Shown here piece after piece: positions 47,673-55,803 of a stretch of 64,000 bases of DNA (its first letter is position 1; each line of letters opens with the position of its first letter). Source of the DNA: Mesorhizobium opportunistum WSM2075. GTDB lineage: Bacteria; Pseudomonadota; Alphaproteobacteria; Rhizobiales; Rhizobiaceae. The stretch covers positions 3,662,001 to 3,726,000 of the forward strand of contig NC_015675.1 in the NCBI RefSeq assembly GCF_000176035.2. The letters are read 5' to 3'. The translations under genes and the position numbers were made by a program. The notes under the pieces were generated by a model, which did not search any database, had not been told where the DNA came from, and was given only the letters and a program-made list of their open reading frames with translations.

Positions 47673-48581
47673 GTGCGGGTTCTTTTCTTTGCGCTGTTCA
47701 TGGCGCTAGTTCCACAACTCGTCGCTGCCGACCCAGTAAAGCAGGGCGGGCAGGATGAACAGACAAAGCCCGAACAACACCAACAGACCGCGCCCAGTCC
47801 GCCACCGGTAAGTCAGCCTCCAGTCGAGAACGCCGACAAACCCGGAAATTCCAATCCACCCTGCGAGCCCGGACAAGACAATCGCAGCTCCGATCTGTGC
47901 GCCCAATGGAAGGCTGCCGACGCCGCCCAACAGTCGGCTAACTGGACCACTATTGGGGCTGTCTTGGGGTTCTTCACGTTCGCTGCCGCTGTAGCTGCCG
48001 CTAAGTTTGCCAGAGACGCCGCCATCCATACCGAAGCGGGCGCCATCGCCGCCAACCAAGCGCTCGCCCAAGCCGAGAATACTTCCAAACTTGAGCTTCG
48101 CGCCTATCTGAACGTGATCCCGAACGGCATCAACCCACTCAAAAAGCGCCGCAACGTGATTGGGCACATTCTCATAAGGAACGTTGGACAATCCATCGCA
48201 CAGAATGTGCGTACCTTTGTGCGCCTCACAATTAGCGAGGATCGCGACTGGGTTACGCCCGCAACAGACTCGAGTTCCTCGAAGGCATCGGGCGCACTCG
48301 TCCCCAGTGGAGAAATCGGCAAGGGGAGCTACGGAGTGATCGCGACGTCGGAAATCGCGGCAACTATTGAACCGCGTCGGTACGCATATGTTTGGGGTGC
48401 TGTGTTCTATGACGATGGTTTCAATCAACCTCGCGCTACGCGCTTCTGCCATCGTTACAATTGCGAAAGCGCCGAAAGCCCGGTCATGAGTGTTGGCAAC
48501 ACCGGCCGATTCATAACCGGAGAATGGTCTATCGATCCGAGCATCGCCCGCTATCATGAACACGGCAACGATGCCGACTAA
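47673..48581 (+). CDS. Exported/membrane protein of unknown function, paralogue 2
   Basis: A 302-residue protein from the GTG at 47673 (GGGGGGA about 6 nt upstream), giving a signal-peptide-like start (VLFFALFMALVPQLVAADP); an ATG nine codons earlier is possible. A Pro/Gln-rich linker, one helix (IGAVLGFFTFAAAVAAAKFA) and a C-terminal domain follow: LELRAYLNVI, ILIRNVGQSIAQNV, YAYVWGAVFYDDGFNQPRAT, end GNDAD. These match the order of landmarks in the preceding gene. The 111-bp spacer has no terminator-like hairpin, so the two may be co-transcribed. Confidence 0.72.
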   Translation: MRVLFFALFMALVPQLVAADPVKQGGQDEQTKPEQHQQTAPSPPPVSQPPVENADKPGNSNPPCEPGQDNRSSDLCAQWKAADAAQQSANWTTIGAVLGFFTFAAAVAAAKFARDAAIHTEAGAIAANQALAQAENTSKLELRAYLNVIPNGINPLKKRRNVIGHILIRNVGQSIAQNVRTFVRLTISEDRDWVTPATDSSSSKASGALVPSGEIGKGSYGVIATSEIAATIEPRRYAYVWGAVFYDDGFNQPRATRFCHRYNCESAESPVMSVGNTGRFITGEWSIDPSIARYHEHGNDAD

Positions 48582-48659
48582 GATGGCGGCCCTTGCCGCT
48601 CGCGCCCACACGGCGCGCCGCCTAGCTCACGGTCTCCTCCCGTCGTCCGGGTTTGGTGC

Positions 48660-48678
48660 GTTTGCTACATAAGACCGC
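48660..48678 (-). repeat. Right terminal inverted repeat of the 2.1-kb segment
   Basis: GTTTGCTACATAAGACCGC, inverse of 46577-46595 with one mismatch. The TAGGGCAG array starts 2 bp further on. Confidence 0.85.
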
Positions 48679-48680
48679 AG

Positions 48681-48768
48681 TAGGGCAGTAGGGCAGTAGG
48701 GCAGTAGGGCAGTAGGGCAGTAGGGCAGTAGGGCAGTAGGGCAGTAGGGCAGTAGGGCAGTAGGGCAG
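48681..48768. repeat. TAGGGCAG 8-bp tandem array, 11 units
   Basis: Eleven identical, uninterrupted TAGGGCAG units, followed by TATCCTCCC. The array has no length-3 relation, so it is open in several frames but encodes nothing plausible. It ends about 20 bp after the sigma-factor stop codon. A second array of the same unit is at 61886. Confidence 0.97.
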
Positions 48769-48788
48769 TATCCTCCCACCGGAATCGT

Positions 48789-49676
48789 TTAAAGAACCAG
48801 CAGTTCGGCGCCGTCCGCGGCATAGCGGGCGTGGCGGAAGTCGCGGATGGCGGCAAGCTTGCCGTCCTGCCAGGCCAGCAAGATGAAATAGGTGGGTCGT
48901 GCGCCCGGGTCGTTGGCGTCGCGGACGAGGATTGCCGGCCTGTCTTCGACGAAGCCGGGCACGAAGCACCAGTCCTGCACCCGGGAATAGTTGCTGAAAT
49001 AGGTGCCGACTTCCTTGCGGCCGTTCAACCGCGTCTTGGCCACCAGTTCGAGCCGGACTTCATCGGCCAGCATGTCGCGCACCGCGTCGAAATCGCGGGC
49101 GTTGAAGCGATCGATGTAGGCATCGAGCAGCAGACGTTCCGCAGCGCTCAATCTCGGAACAGGGCGGTCGTCCTGTTCGTCAGCGAGTTCGCGCAACCGG
49201 CCCCGGCCGCGATGCAGCGCGGCCTTGATCGCCGGGACGCTGGCATCGAGCGTGGCGCTGATCTCCTGCAGCGAATAGCCGAGAACATCCATCATGATGA
49301 CGCTGCTTCGCTGCGCCACGGGAAGGCGCATGAAGGTGTGCAGCGCGGCAGAAGCGGCCTGACGGTCAACGGTAGGGTTTGCCGGGTCGACGATCATGTC
49401 CGGATCCTCATCGGAATGGACCTTTTCACGAGCGCGGCGGCGCAGGAAATCGAGCGCCGTGTTGTGGGCGATGCGAAACAGCCACCCTTCCGGGTTGGCG
49501 ATCGGCCCGGCATCGGCCAAGGCCTGGAATGCCTTGGCCAGCGCCTCCTGCAGCACGTCCTCGCCGTCGATGACCGAGCCCGTCATGCGGGCGCAGTAAC
49601 GGTGCAGCTTGGGGCGCAGCTCCCCAGACAGGCGCTCGAAAAGCGCGCTGTGCCGGTCAGCAACGGGAATGGTCAT
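48789..49676 (-). CDS. ECF-type RNA polymerase sigma factor with SnoaL-like C-terminal domain
   Basis: A 295-residue sigma factor. Region 2 (HRYCARMTGSVIDGEDVLQE, WLFRIAHNTALDFLRRRARE) and region 4 (VLGYSLQEISATLDASVPAI, KAALHRGRGRLRELA) are followed by a SnoaL-like fold from about residue 175 (LLDAYIDRFNARDFDAVRDM). C-terminal SnoaL extensions occur in ECF41-like groups, where they modulate activity in place of an anti-sigma factor. A small gene lies 27 bp upstream on the same strand. No anti-sigma gene is seen. Target promoters unknown. Confidence 0.88.
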   Translation of the reverse strand: MTIPVADRHSALFERLSGELRPKLHRYCARMTGSVIDGEDVLQEALAKAFQALADAGPIANPEGWLFRIAHNTALDFLRRRAREKVHSDEDPDMIVDPANPTVDRQAASAALHTFMRLPVAQRSSVIMMDVLGYSLQEISATLDASVPAIKAALHRGRGRLRELADEQDDRPVPRLSAAERLLLDAYIDRFNARDFDAVRDMLADEVRLELVAKTRLNGRKEVGTYFSNYSRVQDWCFVPGFVEDRPAILVRDANDPGARPTYFILLAWQDGKLAAIRDFRHARYAADGAELLVL

Positions 49677-49703
49677 GCGTCTCCCATCCTGCGACGTCCT
49701 CGG

Positions 49704-50009
49704 TTACGCATCCAGCATCCGGTAACTGCCCACCACGGTCATCTCGTCGCGCTGCGGACGTTCGCTGCAACGATCCCGGATGCCGTTTTGAAATGCCTCA
49801 AATGCGGCCAGTCCGGTGATGATGTCGGCATGGGCATCGGTTTGCGTCTCGACCAGATGGACGAATGTACCGTCGCCGGAGCGCAATGTCATATAGCGAA
49901 CGCCGTTCGGCGATTTGTCGTGCAACTCCTGGAAAACGGCCTTGACCAACCGCTCGTTCTCGTCGGCCCGTTCCGGTTTCGTCTTGTAGCGTATCAGATG
50001 GCGTTTCAT
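49704..50009 (-). CDS. Small protein, possible dimeric alpha/beta-barrel (ABM-like)
   Basis: A 101-residue soluble protein (MKRHLIRYKTKPERADENER ... YMTLRSGDGTFVHLVETQTD). The strand-helix pattern is like antibiotic-biosynthesis-monooxygenase-type dimeric barrels, but I see no active-site motif. It precedes the sigma-factor gene by 27 bp and is probably in the same operon, as the first gene. Confidence 0.65.
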   Translation of the reverse strand: MKRHLIRYKTKPERADENERLVKAVFQELHDKSPNGVRYMTLRSGDGTFVHLVETQTDAHADIITGLAAFEAFQNGIRDRCSERPQRDEMTVVGSYRMLDA

Positions 50010-50134
50010 CTCTGGCCTTCCTCTGGATTGTACCGCGCCCCTTTCGGGCTCTCACTGCCGAGACGTTGCGGAGAGGCCAAAGGATGCGGGGCGTCGTGAA
50101 AATATAGGCGCCGTCCGCGCAAGACGTTCGAGCA

Positions 50135-50572
50135 TCACTCGCCGTCCCGATCGAGCAGGCGCCGCAACATGGGCTCTATGCGCGAGAGTTCGTCGAGATG
50201 AACCGCCGACAGCTCGGCCAGACGATCGTCGGCGCGCTCGGTCAGCCGCAGCAGCACGCGGCGATGGTCGTCCTTGTCCTGGTCGCGTACGACCAGCCCC
50301 GCCTCGCCGAGGCGGTTGACCAGTTCGACGGCGCTGTGGTGGCGGATGCGCAGGCGCTCCGCCAAGTCGCCGACCGTCACCGGTCCGCCGCCCGGAAAAC
50401 CCTTGATCGCCAGCAGCGCCTGGTGCTGGCGCGGCGTCAGGCCGGCGTCTTCGGCCTGGATCTGGCTGAATTCAAGGAAGCGGCGGATCAGGTAGCGAAA
50501 CTCGGACAGCCGCTGGTAGTCGGACTGTCTGATGGCGGGGCGTGATTTCCTAGGCTGCGTCATATCGGACAT
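50135..50572 (-). CDS. MarR family transcriptional regulator
   Basis: A 145-residue winged-helix regulator. The DNA-binding part is VTVGDLAERLRIRHHSAVEL then VNRLGEAGLVVRDQDKDDHR, with the wing D-x-R-R motif in DDHRRVLLRLTERA. Divergent from a ClC-type channel gene; a perfect 6-bp dyad in the intergenic region is a candidate operator for both genes. Ligand unknown. Confidence 0.88.
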   Translation of the reverse strand: MSDMTQPRKSRPAIRQSDYQRLSEFRYLIRRFLEFSQIQAEDAGLTPRQHQALLAIKGFPGGGPVTVGDLAERLRIRHHSAVELVNRLGEAGLVVRDQDKDDHRRVLLRLTERADDRLAELSAVHLDELSRIEPMLRRLLDRDGE

Positions 50573-50631
50573 TTGTTCGGTTTCCGGCGAAAGCTCAAAC
50601 GGATTTCGAGCAGAACCCGCTTGAATATTTA

Positions 50632-50646
50632 TATCGTGTTACGATA
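50632..50646 (+). promoter_or_regulatory. Candidate MarR operator
   Basis: TATCGT-GTT-ACGATA is a perfect inverted repeat in an AT-rich stretch (AATATTTATATCGTGTTACG) 60 bp upstream of the regulator start and 85 bp upstream of the ClC start. Binding by the neighbouring MarR protein is inferred. Confidence 0.55.
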
Positions 50647-50730
50647 CATAGCCAGCCGACAAAGCCGGCTGGCCGCTTCGACCGTGCCGCGCGTGCGAGA
50701 TACGGCCCGGTGCCAGGAAGCAAAACCATC

Positions 50731-52533
50731 ATGAAGACCCATCAACCCAATCCCGACCATCTCAGGGATTTTACGACCGATGCCAGAGTGCTGCTGGTTG
50801 CCGCCATCGCCGTCGTGGTGGCGACAGCGGGGCTGTTTGCCGGCATCGTGCTGTTGAAGCTGATCAGGCTTGCCACCAACATTGCCTATTTCGGCCAGTT
50901 CTCGCTTGCCGACCTGAAGCTGCAGGATACGCCGCTTGGGCTTGCCGCCGTCCTCGTTCCGGTTGTCGGCGCACTGATCATCGGCCTGATGGCGCGCTAC
51001 GGCAGCGAGAAGATCCGCGGCCACGGCATTCCCGAAGCGATCGAGGCGATCCTGCTCGGGCGCTCGAAACTCGACGCCAAGGTGGCGATCCTGAAGCCGC
51101 TGTCGTCGGCGATCTCGATCGGCTCCGGCGGTCCGTTCGGCGCCGAAGGCCCGATCATCATGACGGGCGGCGCGATCGGCTCGCTGATCGCGCAGATGCT
51201 GCCGGTCAGCGACAATGAACGCAAGACGCTGCTGGTGGCGGGCGCCGCGGCCGGCATGACGACCGTGTTCGGCACGCCGATCGCCGCCATCATGCTGGCG
51301 GTCGAACTGCTGCTTTTCGAATGGACGCCGCGCAGCTTCATTCCCGTCGCAGTCGCGGCAATCATCGCCGAGGTCGAGCGCACCCTGCTGCATCTGCCCG
51401 GGCCGATCTTCCCGTTCGAGGGCGGCATGGCGGTCTCGTTCACCGGGCTTGGCGGCTGGGTTCTGGTCGGCATCTGCGCCGGCCTGTTGTCGGGGCTTTT
51501 GACGCAGATGGTCTATGCCTGCGAGGACGCCTTCCAGAAACTGCCCATCCACTGGATGTGGTGGCCGATGATCGGCGGCCTGGTGGTCGGCATCGGCGGG
51601 TTGATCGAGCCGCGGGCACTCGGCGTCGGCTATGACAACATTTCGGACATGCTGAACGGCCACACGCTTGCCACCGCCGCACTCCTCCTGCTGGTGGTCA
51701 AGGCCATCATCTGGTCAGTGGCGCTCGGTTCGGGAACGTCCGGGGGCGTGCTGGCGCCGCTGTTGATCATGGGCGGGGCGATGGGGGCGGTGCTCGCCGG
51801 TTTCCTGCCGGCGGCGGATCCGGGCTTCTGGGCACTGCTGGCGATGGCTGCCACCATGGGCGGCACGATGCGGGCGCCGCTGACAGCCACTTTCTTCGCT
51901 GTCGAGTTGACCGGCAACACCCATGTGCTGGTGCCGCTGATCGCGGCTTGTGCGGCGGCGCACGCCGTCACCGTGCTCCTGATGAAGCGTTCGATCCTGA
52001 CCGAGAAGATCGCGAGGCGAGGGCACCATCTGGTGCGCGAATATCGCGTCGATCCCTTTGCACTGACCAGGGTGCGCGAGGTGATGACCACGCAGGTCGA
52101 GAGCGTACCGGCGACGATGACGCTGCATGGCGCTGCGGCCTTCCTGACCGCACCGGAAACGCGGCATCCGAGCTTCCCGGTGATCGACGAGAACGGGCAT
52201 GTGCTCGGCCTCATCGATCCGCCGGCGATCCTGCGCTGGCGGCGCGCCGGAACCCACCGCACCACGACGCTCGGCGCGTTGCTGGCCGGGAGCAAGGTGA
52301 CGCTGGCCTATCCGGACGAGTATCTGGAAGGCCTCTCCGACAAGCTGCTGACCGCCAACGTGTCGCATCTGCCGGTCGTCACCCGCGAAGGCCTGCAACT
52401 GGTGGGCTATGTCGGCTGGAAGGATCTGATGCGCGTGCGGTCTCGCAAACAGGCGGAAGAGCGTGAGCGTTCGACCTTGCTTGGCTTCGGCGGCAGGCGC
52501 AGGCAAAAGGCGGACGCTGTGGAGGAAGGCTAG
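50731..52533 (+). CDS. ClC-family chloride channel/antiporter with CBS domains
   Basis: A 600-residue membrane protein. ISIGSGGPFGAEGPIIMTGG contains the GxEGP motif with the gating glutamate, and SGTSGGVLAPLLIMGGAMG the third selectivity segment. The first motif is HGIPEAIEAI, so the usual Ser of GSGIP is replaced by His. Two CBS domains follow the channel (MTTQVESVPATMTLHGAAAF; LPVVTREGLQLVGYVGWKDL), probably binding adenine nucleotides. Start at 50731, with AGGAAG upstream. Its role may be chloride/proton exchange or anion homeostasis. Confidence 0.92.
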   Translation: MKTHQPNPDHLRDFTTDARVLLVAAIAVVVATAGLFAGIVLLKLIRLATNIAYFGQFSLADLKLQDTPLGLAAVLVPVVGALIIGLMARYGSEKIRGHGIPEAIEAILLGRSKLDAKVAILKPLSSAISIGSGGPFGAEGPIIMTGGAIGSLIAQMLPVSDNERKTLLVAGAAAGMTTVFGTPIAAIMLAVELLLFEWTPRSFIPVAVAAIIAEVERTLLHLPGPIFPFEGGMAVSFTGLGGWVLVGICAGLLSGLLTQMVYACEDAFQKLPIHWMWWPMIGGLVVGIGGLIEPRALGVGYDNISDMLNGHTLATAALLLLVVKAIIWSVALGSGTSGGVLAPLLIMGGAMGAVLAGFLPAADPGFWALLAMAATMGGTMRAPLTATFFAVELTGNTHVLVPLIAACAAAHAVTVLLMKRSILTEKIARRGHHLVREYRVDPFALTRVREVMTTQVESVPATMTLHGAAAFLTAPETRHPSFPVIDENGHVLGLIDPPAILRWRRAGTHRTTTLGALLAGSKVTLAYPDEYLEGLSDKLLTANVSHLPVVTREGLQLVGYVGWKDLMRVRSRKQAEERERSTLLGFGGRRRQKADAVEEG

Positions 52534-52748
52534 GCGCCGCGCTTCGCCCATTCCAGGACATGCAGCCTCAGCGCCGAGGACAGGTTGGTGTCGCGCGGCC
52601 GCGTCTCGTCGACTTCGGCGACGAGAGCGGCAAGCGTCAGCTTCCTGGCCGCGGCGATGGCGACGAGATCGTCATAGAAGGGCTTTTCGAGGGAATAGCT
52701 GGTGCGATGGCCGCGAATGGTCACGGAGCGCTTTTCGACGACGCTCAC
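52530..52748 (-). CDS. Ribbon-helix-helix domain protein
   Basis: A 72-residue protein (VEKRSVTIRGHRTSYSLEKP, DLVAIAAARKLTLAALVAEV) matching the RHH_4 type. Such proteins bind DNA as dimers. The gene is first neighbour to a DUF4169 gene upstream on the same strand, a pairing common in Hyphomicrobiales. Its 3' end overlaps the convergent ClC gene by 4 bp. Confidence 0.85.
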   Translation of the reverse strand: MSVVEKRSVTIRGHRTSYSLEKPFYDDLVAIAAARKLTLAALVAEVDETRPRDTNLSSALRLHVLEWAKRGA

Positions 52749-52772
52749 GGTCGGACGCTCATGGCCGGACGC

Positions 52773-52967
52773 TCATTGGTCGTCGCTGTCGGACGGCTCG
52801 AGGCGATGGCCGGCGACGAATTTGTCGGCCTTGTCGGCGATCAGCCGGTCGCGCTGCTTGTCCGCCTTGGAACGGCCGTGCAGCGCCCGGTTCTGTTCGG
52901 CGACGCGCAGCTTCTCGTCCCGCGCCCTCTGCTTGCGAGCCTGGCGTAGGTTGACGATGTCGGCCAT
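52773..52967 (-). CDS. DUF4169 family small basic protein
   Basis: A 64-residue protein starting MADIVNLRQARKQRARDEKL with HGRSKADKQRDR, the DUF4169 pattern. Very charged, likely helical. Lies 16 bp downstream of sspB and 24 bp upstream of the RHH gene, so the three probably form one transcript. Function unknown. Confidence 0.85.
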   Translation of the reverse strand: MADIVNLRQARKQRARDEKLRVAEQNRALHGRSKADKQRDRLIADKADKFVAGHRLEPSDSDDQ

Positions 52968-52983
52968 GGCGCGAACCGTGGGC

Positions 52984-53523
52984 TTATTTCTTGCGGAAAG
53001 CGTCGAGCGAAACCACTTCGGCGCCTTTGGCGGCGGCGTCGCCCGCGGCCGGCTTCTTCTCCGGCTCGGCGGCAGCCTTCTTCTCGGCCTTGGTCTTTTT
53101 CTCGGAGACTATGGTCAGCGGTTCGGGCGTGGCCTGGTCTTCCAGTTCCTCGGTCGCCGCACCTTCGGTCTTGACGTCGAATTCGAGCTCGAAGTTGACC
53201 GATGGATCGTAGAAGCCGCGCACGGCGGAGAACGGAATTTCGAGCTTCTCCGGCACATCGGAGAAGGACAGGCCAACCTCGAAACCAGTGTCGGTCACCT
53301 TCAGGTCCCAATACTGGAACTGGATGACGATGGTCATCTGCTCGGGATACCGCTCGCGCAGGCGCGACGACACGCGCACGCCGGGCGCGCCGGTCAGGAA
53401 GGTGATGAAGAAATGATGGTTGCCGGGGAGGCCGGTGCGCGCGACCTCGGCCAGGACCTTGCGCATGACGCCGCGCAACGCCTCCTGGGCCAGAATGTCG
53501 TAGCGGATATGGTCGTCGGCCAT
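52984..53523 (-). CDS. sspB: SspB, ClpXP adaptor (alphaproteobacterial type)
   Basis: A 179-residue adaptor that hands ssrA-tagged proteins to the ClpXP protease. The N-terminal substrate domain contains HHFFITFLTGAPGVRVSSRL and MTIVIQFQYWDLKV. A charged, flexible linker leads to the C-terminal ClpX-binding motif VVSLDAFRKK. The linker is Lys/Ala/Glu-rich. The tmRNA that makes the tags is encoded 3 kb away (56493-56790). Confidence 0.93.
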   Translation of the reverse strand: MADDHIRYDILAQEALRGVMRKVLAEVARTGLPGNHHFFITFLTGAPGVRVSSRLRERYPEQMTIVIQFQYWDLKVTDTGFEVGLSFSDVPEKLEIPFSAVRGFYDPSVNFELEFDVKTEGAATEELEDQATPEPLTIVSEKKTKAEKKAAAEPEKKPAAGDAAAKGAEVVSLDAFRKK

Positions 53524-53670
53524 GTGGTGGTCGGGTTCCGTTGAATCGTCCGCATAGCTGTAATCAAGCTTGAGCGCGGCGTAAACCGCATATAGACCGC
53601 CGCCGCGCCGAAGCCAGAGTTATTGCGAACGATTTGATCGGCAAGCCGGCTTCGCGGCAATCCCAAAATG

Positions 53671-54360
53671 TCAGGCGTTAGCCAGCGCAGCGTGCTTCTT
53701 GACGCCGGTCGGGGAAGGGCGCTTGCCGAAAGCGCGCAGGAAGGTGCGCACGCCATTCGTTGCCGATTGCACAACCTCGTCTTCGCCCGGCGTGCCGCCA
53801 AGCATGAACGTTGTCTGCAGTTCGGCGTTGACAAGGCCAAGGAACTGGCGCGCCGCCACGTCGGGATCCTCGATCGTGAGGTATCCGCCATAGGCAAGGC
53901 GGGCGAAGCGGGCAGCAATCGCCGGCCATGTCCGGCCCGGTCCCTGTTCGCGCCACTCGGCGAAAAGTTCCGGGTAGCGCTCGCCTTCGGTCTGGATCAG
54001 CTTGCGCAGGAATTTTCCGTCGCGGTTGCAGATGCAATTCTGGTTCAGTCGCACGGCAAAGCCGATCAGGTCCGCTTCGAGATCGCCGGGCTGGTCGGGA
54101 AAGGTGGCAATGGTGGCAAAAATACCGGCGTTGCAGCGCTCGGTGAGGTCGCGCACCACCGCCATGAACAGCTTTTCCTTGTCGCCATGGTGGTTGTAGA
54201 CGGTTTGACGCGATACGCCGGCCTCGGCGGAGATCAGGTCGATATTGGCGCCGGCGAAACCCTCGCGGCAAAACACGCCCGCAGCGGCATCGACGATCGA
54301 TATGCGCTTGGCCTCATGGCCGCGTGGCGGGAAAGTGTCAGGAGAAACGCCCAGTCTCAT
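53671..54360 (-). CDS. TetR/AcrR family transcriptional regulator
   Basis: A 229-residue repressor. The N-terminal helix-turn-helix is ISIVDAAAGVFCREGFAGAN then IDLISAEAGVSRQTVYNHHG; the C-terminal part resembles AefR-type ligand domains (LAYGGYLTIEDPDVAARQFL). Divergent from a Bcr/CflA efflux gene, with a perfect dyad between them. Probably derepressed by a drug or metabolite exported by the pump. Confidence 0.9.
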   Translation of the reverse strand: MRLGVSPDTFPPRGHEAKRISIVDAAAGVFCREGFAGANIDLISAEAGVSRQTVYNHHGDKEKLFMAVVRDLTERCNAGIFATIATFPDQPGDLEADLIGFAVRLNQNCICNRDGKFLRKLIQTEGERYPELFAEWREQGPGRTWPAIAARFARLAYGGYLTIEDPDVAARQFLGLVNAELQTTFMLGGTPGEDEVVQSATNGVRTFLRAFGKRPSPTGVKKHAALANA

Positions 54361-54387
54361 GAAAACCTATATAGAGGTGATTGACGA

Positions 54388-54407
54388 TTTAGACAAGAGT
54401 GTCTAAA
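54388..54407 (+). promoter_or_regulatory. TetR operator candidate
   Basis: TTTAGACA-AGAG-TGTCTAAA has perfect 8-bp arms. It begins 28 bp upstream of the regulator start codon, where it would block the regulator promoter, and it lies about 145 bp upstream of the pump start. Confidence 0.75.
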
Positions 54408-54549
54408 TTTGTGGACACGATACAAAGGGATTTCACTCCTGGGAGGCGAAAGGAATTCGCTCTCGGAGAGTCGGAATCCCGTGGGATGGAACGTCCTAGG
54501 GTTAGACGTCGCCTGGCGGCGGCAACCAGATTCGAAAGAAGCCAATATC

Positions 54550-55755
54550 ATGAGTCCCAAATTCCTCCGCATCGCGGTCGTGCTCGGCCTGTTGTCCGCC
54601 ATCGGCCCGTTCGCGATCGACATGTATCTTCCGGCCCTGCCGTCGATCGGCGAGGATCTGCATGCCAGCACGGCCGCCGTGCAGATGAGCCTGCTGATCT
54701 TTTTCCTGTCGATGGGCTTCGGCCAGATCGTCGTCGGGCCGATCTCCGACATGGTCGGCCGCAAGCTGCCGCTCTATGGCGGGCTTGCGCTGTTCATGGT
54801 CGGCGGTATCGGCTCGGCCATGGCGCCGACCATCGAGTGGCTGATCGCCTTCCGCTTCCTGCAGGGGCTTGGCGCCAGCGCCGGCATGGCCGTGCCGCGC
54901 GCCATCGTGCGCGACCTGCATACGGGCAATGAGGCCGCCAAGCTAATGTCGCTGTTGATGCTGGTGTTTTCGGTGTCGCCGATCCTGGCGCCGCTGACCG
55001 GCAGCCAGATCATCGAGAGTTTCGGCTGGCGCGCCGTGTTCTGGACGGTGACCGGCGCCGCAGCCCTTGCCACGATCCTGCTCGCGACCTCGCTCAAGGA
55101 GACGCGGCCGGCGGAGGAACGCGTCGGTTCCTCCTTCGGAACCGCGCTTGCCGGCTACCGCTTCCTGATGGGTGACCGCAACTTCCTTGGCCTGGTGGCG
55201 ATCGCAGGCTTCGGCATTGCGAGCTTCTTCGTCTACCTGTCGAGCTCGTCCTTCATCCTGATCGACCATTACGGGCTGTCGCCTTCGGTCTACAGCGTGT
55301 TCTTCTCGATCAACGCGGTGGCCTTCATCGGCATGTCGCAGCTGACGGGATTGCTGGCCGAGCGGTTCGGGCTGCGGCGCGTGGTGCGTGTCGCGGTGAC
55401 CGGCTATGCGACGACGATGGTGGTGCTGTTCGCGGTGATGGCGACCGGCGTCGACCGGCTCGACGTGATGGCGGCACTGCTGTTCGTCGGTTACGGCTTC
55501 CTCGGCCTGGTCATCCCGACCACGTCGGTGCTGGCCATGGAAGAGCATGGCGAGATCGCCGGCACGGCGTCGGCGCTGATGGGCACGCTCCACTTCGCCA
55601 TCGGCGCGCTGGCCATGGGCGTCGCCGGCGTGTTCTTCGACGGCACGCCGCTGCCGATGGTCGCCGGCATCACGCTGTGCGCCGTGATTTCCTTCACGCT
55701 AGCCAAGATCACGCTCGGCCGCTCGCGTGAGGCGGTCGAAGCGCCGGCCGAATAG
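54550..55755 (+). CDS. Bcr/CflA family drug efflux MFS transporter
   Basis: A 401-residue MFS protein with 12 helices. The N-terminus (SAIGPFAIDMYLPALPSIGE) is diagnostic of the Bcr/CflA group, and GPISDMVGRKLPLYGGLALF and LGASAGMAVPRAIVRDL are conserved loops. It probably exports drugs such as bicyclomycin or sulfonamides, or sulfur compounds. The start at 54550 has only a modest GAAAGAAG site; the longer frame back to 54409 is not family-like. A strong terminator follows. Confidence 0.9.
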   Translation: MSPKFLRIAVVLGLLSAIGPFAIDMYLPALPSIGEDLHASTAAVQMSLLIFFLSMGFGQIVVGPISDMVGRKLPLYGGLALFMVGGIGSAMAPTIEWLIAFRFLQGLGASAGMAVPRAIVRDLHTGNEAAKLMSLLMLVFSVSPILAPLTGSQIIESFGWRAVFWTVTGAAALATILLATSLKETRPAEERVGSSFGTALAGYRFLMGDRNFLGLVAIAGFGIASFFVYLSSSSFILIDHYGLSPSVYSVFFSINAVAFIGMSQLTGLLAERFGLRRVVRVAVTGYATTMVVLFAVMATGVDRLDVMAALLFVGYGFLGLVIPTTSVLAMEEHGEIAGTASALMGTLHFAIGALAMGVAGVFFDGTPLPMVAGITLCAVISFTLAKITLGRSREAVEAPAE

Positions 55756-55776
55756 GCACTGCTCGCAAGCACATGA

Positions 55777-55803
55777 AAAGGCCGGGTTTTCCCGGCCTTT
55801 TTT
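55777..55803 (+). terminator. Rho-independent terminator
   Basis: AAAGGCCGGG-TTTT-CCCGGCCTTT followed by TTT. The reverse strand also has A/T tracts, so it can end both the efflux gene and the convergent NTPase gene. Confidence 0.9.

Noticed and set aside
48681..48768. TAGGGCAG array as a CRISPR array
   Set aside because: An 8-bp unit with no spacers; it is a simple tandem repeat. No cas genes are present.
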